A stretch of DNA of 64,000 nucleotides. Origin: Leptasterias polaris. Taxonomy: Eukaryota > Echinodermata > Asteroidea > Forcipulatida > Asteriidae. Every line of letters starts with the position of its first letter. The stretch's first letter is position 1. Below are positions 1-13,413 of this stretch, one piece after another. The stretch spans positions 7,079,001-7,143,000 of the forward strand of contig JAZGTN010000015.1 of NCBI GenBank assembly GCA_037783415.1, read 5' to 3'. The notes under the pieces are model-generated. The model was not told the origin of the DNA, did no database searches, and saw only the letters and a list, made by a program, of their open reading frames with translations. The position numbers and the translations under genes are program-made.

Positions 1-1729
1 TCACTTTATTCTAGTCGATACCAACTGTTCTGATTGAAAATGACATCAACATGAATTATAAACAGCTCAATTTTACCCAGTGGCACGTGAAAATGTTCAA
101 TTCATGAGCCTTTTACAATACTCTTTATAACAATTTGATACGAGACATTTTGAACGGCAGTCAGCACCAGAGTGGAACCCGCGTTACCCGAGGAGTGACT
201 ACAATGCGATGAACAAACGAAGATTCGCCTACTAGTTTGAAAAGATCTCAACATTCTTGTCCACCAAACACCGCTCCCTGAACTCTAATAGGTAAACATA
301 TAGTCGGCTGTGAATCTGTGACACCGTCCTGCCCTTGGTCTGAAGACAGGTGTTAAGCACCCCCCGATAGCACTCAAGCCACTACATCTATATAAATAGA
401 GGGTGGGCTTTTCTCTGTCTTTCCGTCTGTCCGTCTGTCCGTCTGTCCGCTCATGCACTGGGTTGCGTTGTTTTCCCAGTTACGGGAGAGTTGTAAGCCT
501 AGCGGTGTTGGCAGCCTTTTTATCCTGCGGTAAAAATAAATGTGCTATGCATGTGTGCGGTTTTCCCAGCATGCCAAAGTCAATGCATGTGCGGCCTTCG
601 TTTGCCTGCGCTTAAAAGAAATATCCTGTGTAATTGTTCGCGCGCGGTTCCCCGGCTCCACATGTTGACTGCGCCTGGAAATGTTCACGACGGTGCGGTG
701 CCTGGAAATACATCTATGGTATGGTCACGGTATGGTATTCTGCGCCAGGTTCGCTGAATCGCCGCTCTAACAATTTCCCTCATATCATAATACTATTTGC
801 CTTTAAACAACTTTTTGAAGAACTCATACTTAGGCCTATTATGAGTTTGAGTTACCAACGCTTTGTTTAAACATTTTGAAATAATCTAACGTAAGTAGTT
901 TCTGAGTGAACGTGATGTGTTTGTTGTTAGGCTTTTTTTTTTGTCATCACTTGATACAAAAGACACTATGACTATGCGTAGTTGACAACCTATCATTCAC
1001 CCAACCGAGGTTTCCAGACTTAATGTGAACATGAAGATCATGGACCATCTCATGATCATGATTCGATACACGGTACCACTGAACAATTGCATCCGTTATC
1101 CAATAAAAACCCATCATGTAAACGTAACATTTCTCAGGACTTCACTTATCAACCAAAAGCAAAAAAACCATAAAGCTAAACAAATTCAGCATCCACAACA
1201 ACCTCTTTGTGCACAAACACATTCACAAACTCAAAGCAACTACCACAGAAACTTGAATGTGGATGAAACTGCAGCAGTCCCAGCACAGAGACAAAAAGAT
1301 GCACAACGTCACACAGATGCCCGCACAAACTGTTCATAGCAAACTCTTATAAGTTTTAGATCCATTGCAACTTCGCTTTTATGAAAACCCACATACTGTT
1401 TCCAAGAAATTCATAAATTTAAACCACTTCTACTTTAAAGACAGCAAATTAGTTTCCTTTAGACAAGTGTATGACATAAAGAACTCAGGTGCCATAAATT
1501 TTGTTTCTTTCCCTTATCATCACTATTTTAGACAGATTAGCCCAACATGTAAACACGAACCCTTTAATAAATTTCTCTGTTGTTAACTATAAACTCTATA
1601 TTACAGCCAATTTTTACTCAGCCACCATGTTGCCAATAAACATTCTTTTTCATACAATGTTTCCTCTCATTATTGATTAATTTGTGTTCAATCTACCTCT
1701 ACATTACCTGTTATATGCCCCCCTTTTCA
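1..1729. other. No gene recognised; left-edge AT-rich sequence
   Basis: No convincing exon or conserved protein is seen. The only distinct structure is a short octanucleotide microsatellite near 420-450 built on CCGTCTGT units. Open frames near 403-870 and 1025-1586 are low-complexity and resemble no family I know. Part of 1,400-1,729 could be the decayed 5' region of the LINE that follows, but I cannot align it. Confidence 0.5.
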
Positions 1730-3553
1730 CATAGTCCACAAAGTAGTGTCTAACCCCAATATCCCTACACTCGACAGGTTTGAACCGGCCTCTGAAGTTG
1801 AAATCCGGAAACTGATAAATTCATCACCTTCAAAATCTTGTGACATTGACCCCATCCCAACTTGGCTGTTGAAAAGGCACTTGTCTGTCCTGTCTACCCC
1901 TATCACCAAAATTGTCAATTTGTCGCTTCATAATGCAGCTTTTCCTCAGCGTTTCAAAAGTGCTATCGTCACTCCACTCCTTAAAAAGCCATCGCTAGAC
2001 TCAGAAAATCTCAAAAATTTCCGCCCAGTTTCCAACCTCTCATTTATGTCGAAAATAATTGAGAAAGTAGTTGCCGCCCGTCTGACTGATCATCTGTCTG
2101 AACACAATCTGTACGAGACCTCTCAATGTGCATACAGAAAATATCATGGGACAGAGAGTGCATTGTTGCGCGTACATAATGATATTCTTCGCACCATGGA
2201 TGATAAACGTGGTGTGTTCTTAGTCCTCTTAGACCTTTCCGCAGCCTTTGACACCATAGATCATACTATCCTTCTGGGACGCCTGAAATCTTTGGTGTCA
2301 ATGGGCCAGTTCTCCAATGGATGAAATCTTACATCAGCAACCGAACTCAAGCCATCAACATTAATGGAGTTTTATCATCACTTGCCACGCTCTTGTATGG
2401 TGTTCCCCAGGGATCTATCCTTGGGCCACTCTTCTTCACCATTTACTCTAAACCAATAGCTGCAATTGCAAGAAACCACGGACTCCATGTACATTTGTAT
2501 GCAGACGATACTCAACTGTATCTTTCATTTGATTTAAATTGTTCTGATGAGCAATCTGAACGCAAACGTGTTGAGCAATGTGTTTCTGATATAAAGTCAT
2601 GGATGACCAATAATAAATTAAAACTCAATGATGATAAAACGGAACTGCTCATAATAACGTCTAAACATAACCAAGACAAAATAATCAATCACCAGATGCA
2701 AATTGGCACTGCTACTGTTACATCATCTGCTAATGCTCGCAATCTTGGGATCATGTTTGATAACACTATGTGCATGGAATCCCATGTGAAGAAAATTTGT
2801 CAATCTGCTTTTTACCATATTAGAAACATTAGCAGCATTCGTAAAGTCCTCAATAAAAAGTCTGCCTCTATCCTTATACATGCTTTCATTACATCCAGGC
2901 TTGATAATGGAAACTCATTGCGTTATGGTACTAACAAGCATCTTATCAAAAAACTGCAAAATGTCCAGAACGCTGCTGCTCGGGTATTATCAAAAACACG
3001 TAAATATGATCACATCACACCTGTGTTGAAACAGCTTCACTGGCTCCCAGTCTGTCAAAGAATTAAATTCAAAATCATTTTGCTTCCCTGGAAAGCTATG
3101 AATGATAGGGCTCCTCCCTATCTCAAAGAAATTCTCTCACCATATACGCCAACTCGCAATCTTCGCTCTACAAACCAACTTCTTTTAACTGTCCCAAAAC
3201 AACCACTTCCAACGGCGTTCGCGCATTTTCTGTATCTGCACCCACTCTCTGGAACTCTTTTCCTTTACATATCCGAGCTACAAAGTCTCTGGACATTTTC
3301 AAAACATTGCTAAAAACTCACCTGTTCAATATTTCTTATGATTGACTATCTGTTTGTTATTTTTTTTCCACTTGTTTTTGCCGACACATTTATGTAAATC
3401 TGTTTTATTCAATGTGCTCTTATTTCTTTCTAAGCTACGTAATTTGTAACCCTTTTTGTTACTCTCTCCGTTTTTTGTTTTTGTTTGGTTTTTATGCGCC
3501 TCGGAATAAGTTTAGTCTTAGATGGATGGCGCTTTACAAGTTTTAATTATTAT
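1730..3553 (+). mobile_element. CR1/L2-type LINE fragment with frameshifted reverse transcriptase
   Basis: This is a non-LTR retrotransposon remnant. The frame 1746-2324 gives the N-terminal half of a reverse transcriptase (fingers and first palm motif, LLDLSAAFDTIDH). The frame 2321-3313 gives the rest, with the YADD catalytic motif encoded at 2498-2509, the PQGSILGP motif before it and the thumb region after it. The two halves are out of frame: a small deletion near 2290-2296 breaks the ORF, so this copy is dead. The endonuclease domain expected upstream is absent or decayed, so the copy is 5' truncated. The end has the GGCGCTTTACAAG-type 3' tail followed by ATT/TAATTATT repeats near 3530-3560, as in CR1/L2 elements. 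Assignment to this superfamily is by motif style, not by phylogeny. Confidence 0.85.
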
Positions 3554-3566
3554 TAATTATTATTAA

Positions 3567-3602
3567 CTAGCGGGATGCCGCGCTTCGCGCGGCACCCGCT
3601 AG
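3567..3602. repeat. 36-nt GC-rich hairpin in AT-rich DNA
   Basis: A near-perfect palindrome starts and ends with CTAG and has GCGCGG-type arms around a TTCG loop. It abuts the 3' tail of the LINE at 3,553 and is the most GC-rich spot in the first 4 kb. A hairpin next to a CTAG terminus recalls the 3' end of Helitrons, but in Helitrons the stem usually lies several bases inside the end, and no TC 5' end was located. It may instead be the end of another dispersed repeat that continues to about 4,000. Confidence 0.5.
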
Positions 3603-4112
3603 GTGGGCGCGATTCTTGCCCATAAAATATGACAAAGTGCATTGGGGTAATGTGGTGGGTTAATTGGAGAGGATATCAGAGTTTATAATTTTCAGAATTG
3701 GTTTGGTAAAAAGATATTTAAAATCAGTTCGCAATGTAGTTATGTCCTATGATGAAATGTTGAGCATGCAAAATGTGTTGAGTGCGGTCGAAGGCGACGC
3801 GTCGCCTCCCCTTACCCTTTTCGCCCCATTTCTCGACTACGAAGCATAAGTTGGGGGGGGGGGTGTTTTAATATTTGGGAAGGATATACTAAGGCAATGA
3901 TGCATGCTTGGCATGACATGTATGTTTTTTTGATATATCAGGACTTTTTGAATATCCAACAAAGGCCCATGAAATCCATGAAATATATGCTTCTGTGCTC
4001 CTAAAATTTCTTAAAATGTGTCTTTGCTTATATATTTTCTCTTTCTGAATATCCGTGTTTGCCCGTGGTGAACTTTATATTTTCTCAGTATATTTCGGTG
4101 TTTCTGTTTCAC
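3603..4112. other. Unassigned repeat-like DNA with homopolymer and AT microsatellite
   Basis: No gene is seen. A G-run lies at about 3853-3862. The left duplication arm begins just after this stretch, and an (AT)n microsatellite at about 4190-4210 sits just inside that arm. The stretch 3603-3850 has no counterpart in the right arm and is probably repeat-derived, but I cannot name it. Confidence 0.4.
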
Positions 4113-6298
4113 GTCGATGTGAATTAAGCAACACTTACTTTTAGTCCAAGGAATACAAACATTGACATTCACTATGTGAAAGGTATAGGTATATATATAT
4201 ATATATATATTGTTTTCATTTACAGAGTAGTGTAGCCCTAAATACATGTACATGTACATAACCACAATATCTGTACCCAGAAATCATCATGTGAAATTTG
4301 ATGGTTTTTTAAAGTGTTTTGTAAAAAGCAAACTAGCAATTGTAGTGTGTCATAGATGTCGATTGAAATTAAATTGCTTCCTTGTGCTGGCAAACTACTG
4401 CTAAACACAATTGAAAATTATGAACTGTCACGCACATGTTTTAACTTAACATTTTCTTGGTTTCTACAAGTGACATGAATCAACTAAAATGTGCTGAAAA
4501 AAACTAACAACCTTTTCAATCAGATTATAAAGGGACTTTCACTTTTTTAAATGAATTGTAAGTATAAAACAAATCTACAGTTTGCCAGAATTTCAGCAAG
4601 TTTATTTTTAAGGAAACGATAAAGTTGTTCTTGCCAATTGTTAATACTTATATGCTTGTTGAAAATTGTGAGATATTTTTAAACCCTCAAAGTTGAATAA
4701 TTTATCTTTATAAATAAATAAAAAATCTGTCAATAAAATATATGTAATTAATTATAAATGAACTTGGGTGTCTTGATTTAGCTATTGAAATAACTGTAGT
4801 TATCACATTACTATGCTAGTGAACAATTTGCTTCGCAGTCAAATGGCAGTTTTCCCAGAAGTTATAATTCAGTTGGTGATCATGACAATACCATTCATTA
4901 TTTTTAACAAAAATTGAAAAAAATGTAAAATGACATGTATCCAATGAAGTGATTACTTATGAAAGAGTCCTATCATTTTGGGTTTGGCATCTTCTTAAAA
5001 CATTAATCTAATGTTGACTTGTTTTACATATTTCATTGCAGCAACTGTATTTATAATTCATTTTGACAAACAACTTTAAATAATCAACGTTGCAGTGGCC
5101 AACAGTGGCTTGTAATTATCCAAGGCTGTTATTCTTCTTTAGCATGAGCTTTTTTAGTTGCCTCTTTCGATAGGAAACAAAATTATCCTGTTTTTGAGTT
5201 TTCTTCTTTGATGGATTTTCATTAGTTGACTTTACAGCCAGCTGCTTCTCTTCTCGCAGTGCTTCGTCAATTTTCATGAAACTTCGTCTCTGTGGTGTCA
5301 TTTCGTCGTCTCCGGAGGGATTCTCTTGTGGTGGTGAGTTGGCACTTGGTCGAGGTGGGAAGGGGAGACTCGGTGGTCTAGTCAGGGCTGGTTGGTCAGT
5401 CATCATCTCACTACTGGGGGGTTCTGTTGCGGGTTGTGGTAGGGTGTTTGTATCATCTTGGCCAATGGTGCCAAAGATGTCATTCAGGGTGGTCATGCAT
5501 TCCATGATAACTTGTTCCAGGTCAACTCTCAAGGCATCTTCACAAAGGACAAGAAACAAAGTTTAAGGAAAAAACCAAAACATCAACTTCAAGAAACAAA
5601 TAAGAGGTGGTTCCTACTCGAAAAAAAAAATGAACAAAGTATATGTCCATTACGACCAATCTCACACCAAAGAACAAATGCAATCATGAGCAAAGGCCAT
5701 TTCGTTATAAAACTGTAGGTTTGTCCATGTTCACCCTCCATACCCAAGTTTACAATGGTCAGAAAGAGAAAGATCAGCCCTTTCCAGTGGTGGTAAAATA
5801 AAATAAGATAGTGTAGTAATTCATTAGAAATGGAGTGGAAATGTCCGAAATGTCAAACAGAGCACCATCTGGTTGTGTACAAAAAAGTGTTTGAGTTTTA
5901 AGATTAAACTGAGGAAACAAATATAATGAGGTGATAATATAATTTGTAATATTGGTATTTGAGTGAAAGTTTACTGGTTTTTAAGAATGTGTGCTTTTAC
6001 ACTTCAGTACATTTGCAAACAATGCGGTCACCAAGGTTGTTTATGTCAACAACAACAAATCGATAACAAAAGAGTTTTAACATTTCAATTACTTCAGAGG
6101 ATGCCCATTTTGTACCTTCCAATTACTGGTTCTAGTTGAGTAATTTGCAGTTTTTAGTAATTGATTATTGGGTTTGTTAGGTTTGCATCAGGTACTTTGG
6201 TTTGCGCAAGATTTAATGGACATGGTACTTTTCACAAACGTTTTTAAAGTAGCGGAAAAATGTATGAGAGGAAACTCGAGTATTATAACAACACTTAC

Positions 6299-6379
6299 CA
6301 GCTTCACCAAGCGGTCCTTGCAGCATCTGAACTTTCTCCTTCAGCAAAGTGAACTTCCTGCTAAGCCCTTTTACCACAC
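6299..6379 (-). CDS. Coiled-coil exon 10 of the left copy, one heptad
   Basis: The exon has 81 bp, with acceptor and donor matching those of the partner exon at 44,873-44,974. It encodes an amphipathic stretch with one LKEKVQM heptad. The partner has two copies of this heptad because of a 21-bp tandem duplication. It is entered separately because the length difference keeps the frame and would alter coiled-coil register. It belongs to the broken left copy. Confidence 0.75.
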
Positions 6380-6959
6380 CTAAAATGTTTGGGGTTCAAT
6401 AAAAACAAAATTTACTCGAGCAGAACTTGAACCTGCAACCTCCAGAATAATGTGCCGGCCCTCAGTCTGTACAACCGAGCATAATCTAGCCCTATGTTGC
6501 GGTCTTCCTATGTTGTCAATGTCGTTGTTCGGGGTTGCCAGTTATAAGCCATTCAACCTGTAACTGCTGTAAAGCCAGGGATCACATCCGATACAAGCTA
6601 GGAAGTGGCAGCAAAGGGATCCTGTATAAGAGGATGATACTTTTTATGTCAAATACACAATTTGACTGTACTTAGAAGAGAACAAAACAGGAATGAACCG
6701 ATTCAGAGGAACTTGCTTTCATTTTACTCATGTGGTTTGAAGGAATGGCCCAACATGTTGGATTTGGGAAGAGTAAATTTAGTTTTAAGAACCATTGCAA
6801 AATAAAAGGATAAATTTACATGAGAAAAGAATCTACTGATTTTAATGGAACCTGAACACTTCTTGGGCTTTGGATAATAATGCTTGAGGGTGGTTAAGTT
6901 TCAGCAATTTTCGAAATTATTTTTCAAAAAATTACAACCTTCAGACCTAAACATTTCTT

Positions 6960-6998
6960 AAATGATTGATCAAGTTCCAGTTCCAGTTCCAGTTATTT
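6960..6998. repeat. Hexanucleotide microsatellite, (TTCCAG)n
   Basis: Four near-perfect CAGTTC/TTCCAG units lie in an intron of the left copy. The mirrored site in the right arm is at about 44,258-44,282. Copy number appears alike in both arms. Confidence 0.6.
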
Positions 6999-7687
6999 TT
7001 AAAACCAATTTCATCACTTGTTTTTAATTGTATTAGCTGTATTTCTGGCATAAAGAATGATACCTTAAGTTTCACCCTTACACCAATGTGCAAGAAAACC
7101 TGATGTGTAAAATCACACTATTACCAAATTTTCACTTTTCTTTTCATGGGCGGAAAAACCCCTAAATAATCCACAACTAATGACTATTTCACAAGTGATC
7201 ACAGTGACAATAAGCCATGATATCAATACCTAGATTAATGCAGAGCTGCCAGCCTTTTCTGATTCTGCATTAAGTTCCCTGAAATTAAGCCAATCATGCC
7301 ATGTATTGATGGAGAAATTTGAAAAATCTCTCTGATTATGGAAATTTTGTCTGTGTTATGTTGAGTGTATAACTCTAAACATCTCCCTGATCGTTGTACA
7401 AAAACTCCCCGATTGCAAGACACAAATGTTGGCAGGCTTGTTAGTGGTTTGACTCTCCTGGAGCTCAAAAACTTTAAGGCAGGGGAAATTTGTTTTTAAT
7501 TGTCAAAGTTCAATATCGTAAGTTGGTGTATCCCAACATATGAATAAAATAACCTGAGAAAATTAAGGCTCAAATGGTCATCGAGAAACCACCCTCGTTG
7601 CATAAAATTGTATGCTTACAGATGTCTGAGAAAGACTACATGCCTGAAGCCTTCATCAGATTCAAATTTTCGGTGGAAAATGACTTC

Positions 7688-7835
7688 TTTCTCTAAAACT
7701 ACATTACTTCAAAGGGTGTCATTTCTAACAATGTTTTTTCAACAGCCCTCCAGTGCTCTTTACCAAGTAAGATTTTATGGTCTTTAATTTTGGGAGTAAA
7801 TACCAAAGGTGTACACTCCCTTTAAGGATTAGTTG
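7688..7835. repeat. Dispersed repeat (echinoderm-like), copy 1 in left arm
   Basis: The element shares the strings AAAACTACATTACTTCAAAG, CTCTTTACCAAGTAAG and TTTTATGGTC with copies at about 15,255-15,390 and 16,690-16,840. All three are mirrored in the right arm. I associate this family with echinoderm genomes, from memory. The third copy lies at the inner breakpoint of the left arm. Confidence 0.55.
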
Positions 7836-7885
7836 TATCCTTAAAACATAGTTTGAAAACCAATGTGAACAGTTACACTGCAAAC

Positions 7886-8081
7886 ACTGTGGTGTTAAAA
7901 TTGACACCATGGGTGTTGTCATATATAGCCTAGATACAAGAATCAAAGTTTACACACCGTAAGGTGTTAAATAAATCACTAGTTTATGTCACAACAATTA
8001 CATTGGTGTTAATTTTGATTCTCTCTTTGGTATCTATATGTGACAACACCCATGGTATCAATTTTAACACCCCAGAAGTGT
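7886..8081. mobile_element. Fold-back (palindromic) element in left arm intron
   Basis: The two halves are imperfect inverted repeats. One end reads GTGGTGTTAAAATTGACACC followed by ATGGGTGTTGTC, and the other end carries the complement near 8041-8072. This structure is typical of small non-autonomous fold-back elements. The mirrored copy in the other arm is at about 43,191-43,386, so it inserted before the large duplication. No coding capacity is seen. Confidence 0.65.
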
Positions 8082-8679
8082 TGCTGGACGAAGCGCAAAA
8101 AGAACTAGACATTAAGTGTTTGTCGACAAACACAAAACTGTTCCGTGTTGTTTTGCTTCGATTAAGTGCTTCAAAGCTATAAGTTGGTCTGATTTCAAGA
8201 TAGAAGACTTTTGACCTTTGACAGGCCCTTTTTACTAAGTGCCTGAAAACCTAGTCTTCATTCTGATACTAATTCGAAAGGAGCTTTTAAACCAGAAATA
8301 AAGGTCAACATGGGGTCATGGTAACCCTTGTCTAACATTTAATGCTCAAAGGGTTTATAACTGAACAGAAATTGAAAATCGGGTGTGTAGTTCTTGATGG
8401 TCCCACTTCCGGTTGACCCGGAAGTAAAGGTCAACATGGGGTCACGGTTACCCAAGGCTAATCCCAATGCCCAAGGAGTCTATAACTGAAAAAAGTTTGA
8501 CGATCGGTTGTATACTTTTAGAGATACAGTGGTCTCAAGATTGGCTAATTAAATATTCACCTCGCTGTAAATGGGCTAATTAATTAAGAATTAAAAAAAA
8601 ATTTACATTGAGAGTTAAGTTCACGTACTAAGCTTCAATTTGATATAGGATCTAACTCTTTCATATTACGCTTTAGGAT

Positions 8680-9430
8680 ATTAGTCACATGCACGGTTGT
8701 GTAAACAGGTCTTTTTACTTGAAATTTTGTTTATGAAACTGCTGTTAGACGGGTCACCAACTGTTTCAGAAAAGGTATGTTGACAAAAAATAACCGTGAA
8801 TGCTCAGGCTTATACGTAAGCCTGTGACGGTTACACAGTTAAGTGACAGATCTTACGGTTAAATGGTTTACATTTGTACGGTTCAGATAAACGTTGAAAA
8901 ATTCACTTAAATAAGTGCTGCGTAACAAACACATAGGCCTATCATTCCCAATTTACAGACTCGTAGTCTTTGTTATTTCAATACAACTGTGCTTGCAGCA
9001 ATATTTGTAAGAAACATTGAACGCTAGGGGGCGTTCCACAAAAATTCGATTGCGCATGCTCGCTTTTGCAGGGTGATTGCGCAAAGTCAAAATGCTGCAA
9101 TGAAGAATGAAGACACAATGTTTTTGATCACATGCCGGTTGTGTAAACAGGTTTTTTTACTTGAAATGTTTATGAAACTGCTGTTACACGGGTCACCAAC
9201 TGTTTTTAGAAACAGTTAAACGTTTTTAAAAAAATAACCGTGAATGTGCAGGCTTATACGTAAGCCTGCGACGGTTACACGGTTAAGTGACAGATCGTAC
9301 GGTTAAACGTTCACATTTGTACGGTTCGGATAAACGTTGAAAAATTCACTTGAAATGGTGCGAAATGCTGACCATAATAATTGTGATCACGATTTGCACA
9401 GCAAACGATCCCATGCCACAACACACCCAT
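8680..9430. repeat. Diverged tandem duplication of about 450 bp in an intron
   Basis: Two related blocks share the strings GTCACCAACTGTTT, AGGCTTATACGTAAGCCTG, ACAGATC and GATAAACGTTGAAAAATTCAC in the same order, one around 8,690-8,960 and the other around 9,130-9,430. The block is mirrored in the right arm near 42,000-42,680, so the tandem event is older than the inverted duplication. AGGCTTATACGTAAGCCT inside it is itself palindromic. Confidence 0.6.
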
Positions 9431-10729
9431 ATTGTTTCCATTTACAGGCTTAAGTCTTTGTTATTTCATTACTTTGCGTGCGGCACGGGTCATAAATGGG
9501 TCGCGGACTTGAACGAGTTTAAAATTTGTCTCCTTTCGTATATAAACACATATCAAATTCTAGGCAGAGTACCCAAGGCGTTAAATTTGCCTGAAAATTT
9601 TTGCTTTTTTCTACTGACAATGTTTCAATAAGTTTTGATGCTTTTAAACTGACCGTCAATAAAATATTTCTTGTTTTAAGAAACATTTGTGTAATCTAGG
9701 ACGTTAAATTTGAGCTTAATTGAAAAATTATGTTTCTAGAAGTCGGATTTGTTTTCCCTATCTCCATGTGTTTTGTACACGGCGAAAACGCGCAATAAAT
9801 GACGTCATTGTGACGTCCGTAATTTTAGGCCGAAAGGCACATCTACAGTATCCCAGAAGTCTAAAACTGAAAAAAAGTTTGACGATCGGGGGTATACTTT
9901 TTTAGATATTGTGCCAACAAGGTTGGCTAATTAAATATTCACCTCGCTGTTAAGTGGCTAATTAATTAAGAATTTTAACATTTATCACATTTAGAGTTAA
10001 GTTCATGTACTAAGCTTCAATTTGATATAGGATCTAACTCTTTCATATTTACGCTCAAGGATATTAGGTGTATACAAAAAACGTGTACAAATGCTATGGG
10101 ATTTAGGCGGAAACAAATGTATAAGAAAAATAATATAAATCTCGACGAAAACAACACCTGTTCTGACTTTGTTCCGACAGTAAGTCGGAACAGCTAATAA
10201 AAATCTCGACGAAAACAAAAGCTGTTCCGACAGCTAGGTCGGAACAGCTAATTACATCATACTTTCCACAATTTGACATTACACAAAAACAAAAATGTAA
10301 CTTACTCGGATCAACAGGTCCAATTTGAACACCGTTCCGTCCTCTATTGTTTCCTGGTAAAAGCCATTTGAAAAACAAGGTGTAATACTTGACAATGTTT
10401 TAGTGGTTAGAAAAGTTCAATGTATTTGACTTTACACCTCGGAAACAATATAGAATTAGCAACAATTGTTTTACTGAGTGATGTTACAAATGGGGTCGGC
10501 CCAATTTCATAGAGCTGCTGAACGGCAAATTTTGTGCATACTGCGCAAGTTTTCATTTCAGTTTGTGTGCTCACGGTTAGCAGGGTTATCCCTGCAAACC
10601 GTGAGCAAACGAAAATAGTCCATTAGACCCATGTACTGATGACATCACATTATGTTTTACTGCATTGCTCAAGTGATGTATCTGGGAGCGGGTAGGGCTA
10701 CCGAATTTCCAACAGTTGAGTGGACACAA

Positions 10730-12770
10730 TGGTATCCCACTTTCAGAAAAGTGGTAAACAAACTAACGTCATTAGTTAAAGTCTACCTTGTTGATAGCAG
10801 AGTCGTTCGTCCTCGCCTCCCAAACAGTCTGTAATGCCATCGCATGCATACTCCCTTGAAAGACATCTTCCATTGTAACAGGCAAACTGGTAGTGCGGAT
10901 CACAATTGCCTAGGGAAAACGACAAATGGTATATTTCAAAACCTGTACAAACGTTTTCAAGGAAACATCAATTCAAATTATTGACTGAAACCTAGGAATA
11001 ATAGAGCTGCGGGGAACAGACAATTTTGCTTTAACAGTTTTCTGCTATGCATTAATAAGCAGGAAAACAGTCACAGGTTGTGCCAGTAGTATGTTGGGTT
11101 TTTTCGCTGGTAACCATATTCTGTTAAACAAAATTGTGTTGTGCTCGGCTACTTGTTGTGCTTAACCCTTACTGAGTACCGTCTAACAAAAATCCCACCA
11201 ATGTTTTATATTTCCTCTGGTTACAGTGACCTTCCATTGGGGGTATGGGGTTGGGGGTTATTGGAGACTGCAAAGCTGTTCCACTTTATTAGAGGGTTGA
11301 ATGTTTGTGAACTGCATGCGTTGACACTCACGCTAAGCCATGTGGCAGATTTTATATGCTGGGTATATATGGTAAAGATGTTTTCCCCAGCCCATAACAA
11401 AATATAACCACGGGAGCTGATACCCCCCCTTCCTCGTATGGTCCAGTCTAGGTTATCAAGGACGTTCAACTTGCTGTAGGTTTTGTAACTGTGAAAAAAC
11501 AATGTCACTATGATTCCTCAGATGATCATGACAGGTTTCCAGCTCTACGACATTGGCCGCTATTGATTTGTTTCTCAAACAAAATCTCACTGTAGACCTA
11601 TACCATCAATGGGAACTATGGAACACTTGTATTGTAAAGAATCACTTCACAGTGGTTTACTTTTGCCCAACTGAGGCTATGTAACACTCCATTATTGCCA
11701 AACAATACTAAAGACCATACTACACCTCTGACATTGTTGTGCACACCATACTGCGAGTAGACACAATGGTTTCCCACTTTCAGAAAAGTGGTAAACAAAC
11801 TAACGTCATTAGTTAAAGTCTACCTTGTTGATAGCAGAGTCGTTCGTCCTCGCCTCCCAAACAGTCTGTAATGCCATCGCATGCATACTCCCTTGAAAGA
11901 CATCTTCCATTGTAACAGGCAAACTGGTAGTGCGGATCACAATTGCCTAGGGAAAACGACAAATGGTAGGCCTATATTTCAAAACCTGTACAAACGTTTT
12001 CAAGGAAACATCAATTCAAATTATTGAATGAAACCTAGGAATAATAGAGCTGCGGGGGAACAGACAATTTTGCTTTAACAGTTTTCTGCTATGCATTAAT
12101 AAGCAGGAAAACAGTCACAGCTTGTGCCAGTAGTATGTTGGTTTTTTTCGCTAGTAACCATATTCTGTTAAACAAAATTATGTTGTGCTCAGCTACTTGT
12201 TGTGCTTAACCCTTACTGAGTACCGTCTAACAAAAATCCCACCAATGTTTTATATTTCCTCTGGTTACAGTGAACCATTGGGGGTATGGGGTTTGGGGTT
12301 ATTGGAGACTGCAAAGCTGTTCCACTTTATTACAGGGTTGAATGTTTGTGAACTGCATTTGTTGACACTCACACTAAGCCATGTGGCAGATTTTGTATGC
12401 TGGGTATATATGGTAAAGATGTTTTCCCCAGCCCATAAAAAAATATAACCACGGGAGCTGACACCCCCCTTCCTCGTCCATTCTAGGTTATCAAGGACGT
12501 TCAACTTGCTGTAGGTTTTGTAACTGTGAAAAAACAATGTCACTGATGATTCCTCAGATGATCATGACAGGGTTCCAGCTCTACGACATTGGCCGCTATT
12601 GATTTGTTTCTCTAACAAAATCTCACTGTAGACCTATACCATCAATGGGAACTATGGAACACTTGTATTGTAAAGAATCACTTCACAGTGGTTTACTTTT
12701 GCCCAACTGAGGATATGTAATACTCCATTATTGCCAAACAATACTAAAGACCATACACCTCTGACATTGA
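10730..12770. repeat. Tandem 1.0-kb duplication in left arm, homogenised exons
   Basis: This is the counterpart of 38,600-40,640. The two 123-bp LDLa exons here (11,824-11,946 and 10,787-10,909) read identically base for base by eye, whereas the right-arm pair differ (for example QFACYNG against EFECYNG, and LSREYACD against LSLMYACD). That suggests gene conversion between tandem units after the large duplication. Confidence 0.8.
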
Positions 12771-13413
12771 CTTTTCTAGGCAGCTTGATTGTTCAGTAAG
12801 AAGACGACGTCAGTTTTTTCTGGTTGAAATTCAAAGACAAGTATAAATTGCACTTTGTTACACAATGTCTTACCAAGTTCCTCAAATTCATTACAGGTGG
12901 CTGGAATCTCATCTTCACCCTGCACACAGTCTGCAACACCATCACAAAGGTGATCCACTGATACGCATTTACTCCCACACTTTGAAAAACAAAAAAACAA
13001 AAACCTAAATGAATTATTTGGCTTGCAGCTATAACAAATGAAAAAAAATTACAATGCCTTAACATCAGCTAAGATTTGAACCCAATTTCCCCTACTACTA
13101 AAGGCATGACTCAGTTTTCTTTATCCATAACTTCTGTGGTTTGTCATTTGCCGAGCGGTATAGCTCACCGGACCCAAGCTGTGGTGGTGTCATCATGATT
13201 ACATCCTTACAAACTGTGAAAGGGGCGACCCTGTGTGAGTCCCAAGAATAGGTGCTGGTTTGGGTTGACAGCCCAATCCAGTTAATTATGTAGCCCTCAT
13301 CTTGAAGTGGCCATCTGGCCTTGTGATGTAAGGCGATAACTCATAACAAAAAGTAAAACTAAATTTTAAAAGAGCACATACTTCCCATCCATCTTAAATT
13401 GTACCCAACCTAC

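Noticed and set aside
13140..13290. tRNA-like or SINE head (GCCGAGCGGTATAGCTCACC)
   Set aside because: An A-box-like start is present but no B box or fold follows at the expected distance; it is left unannotated.
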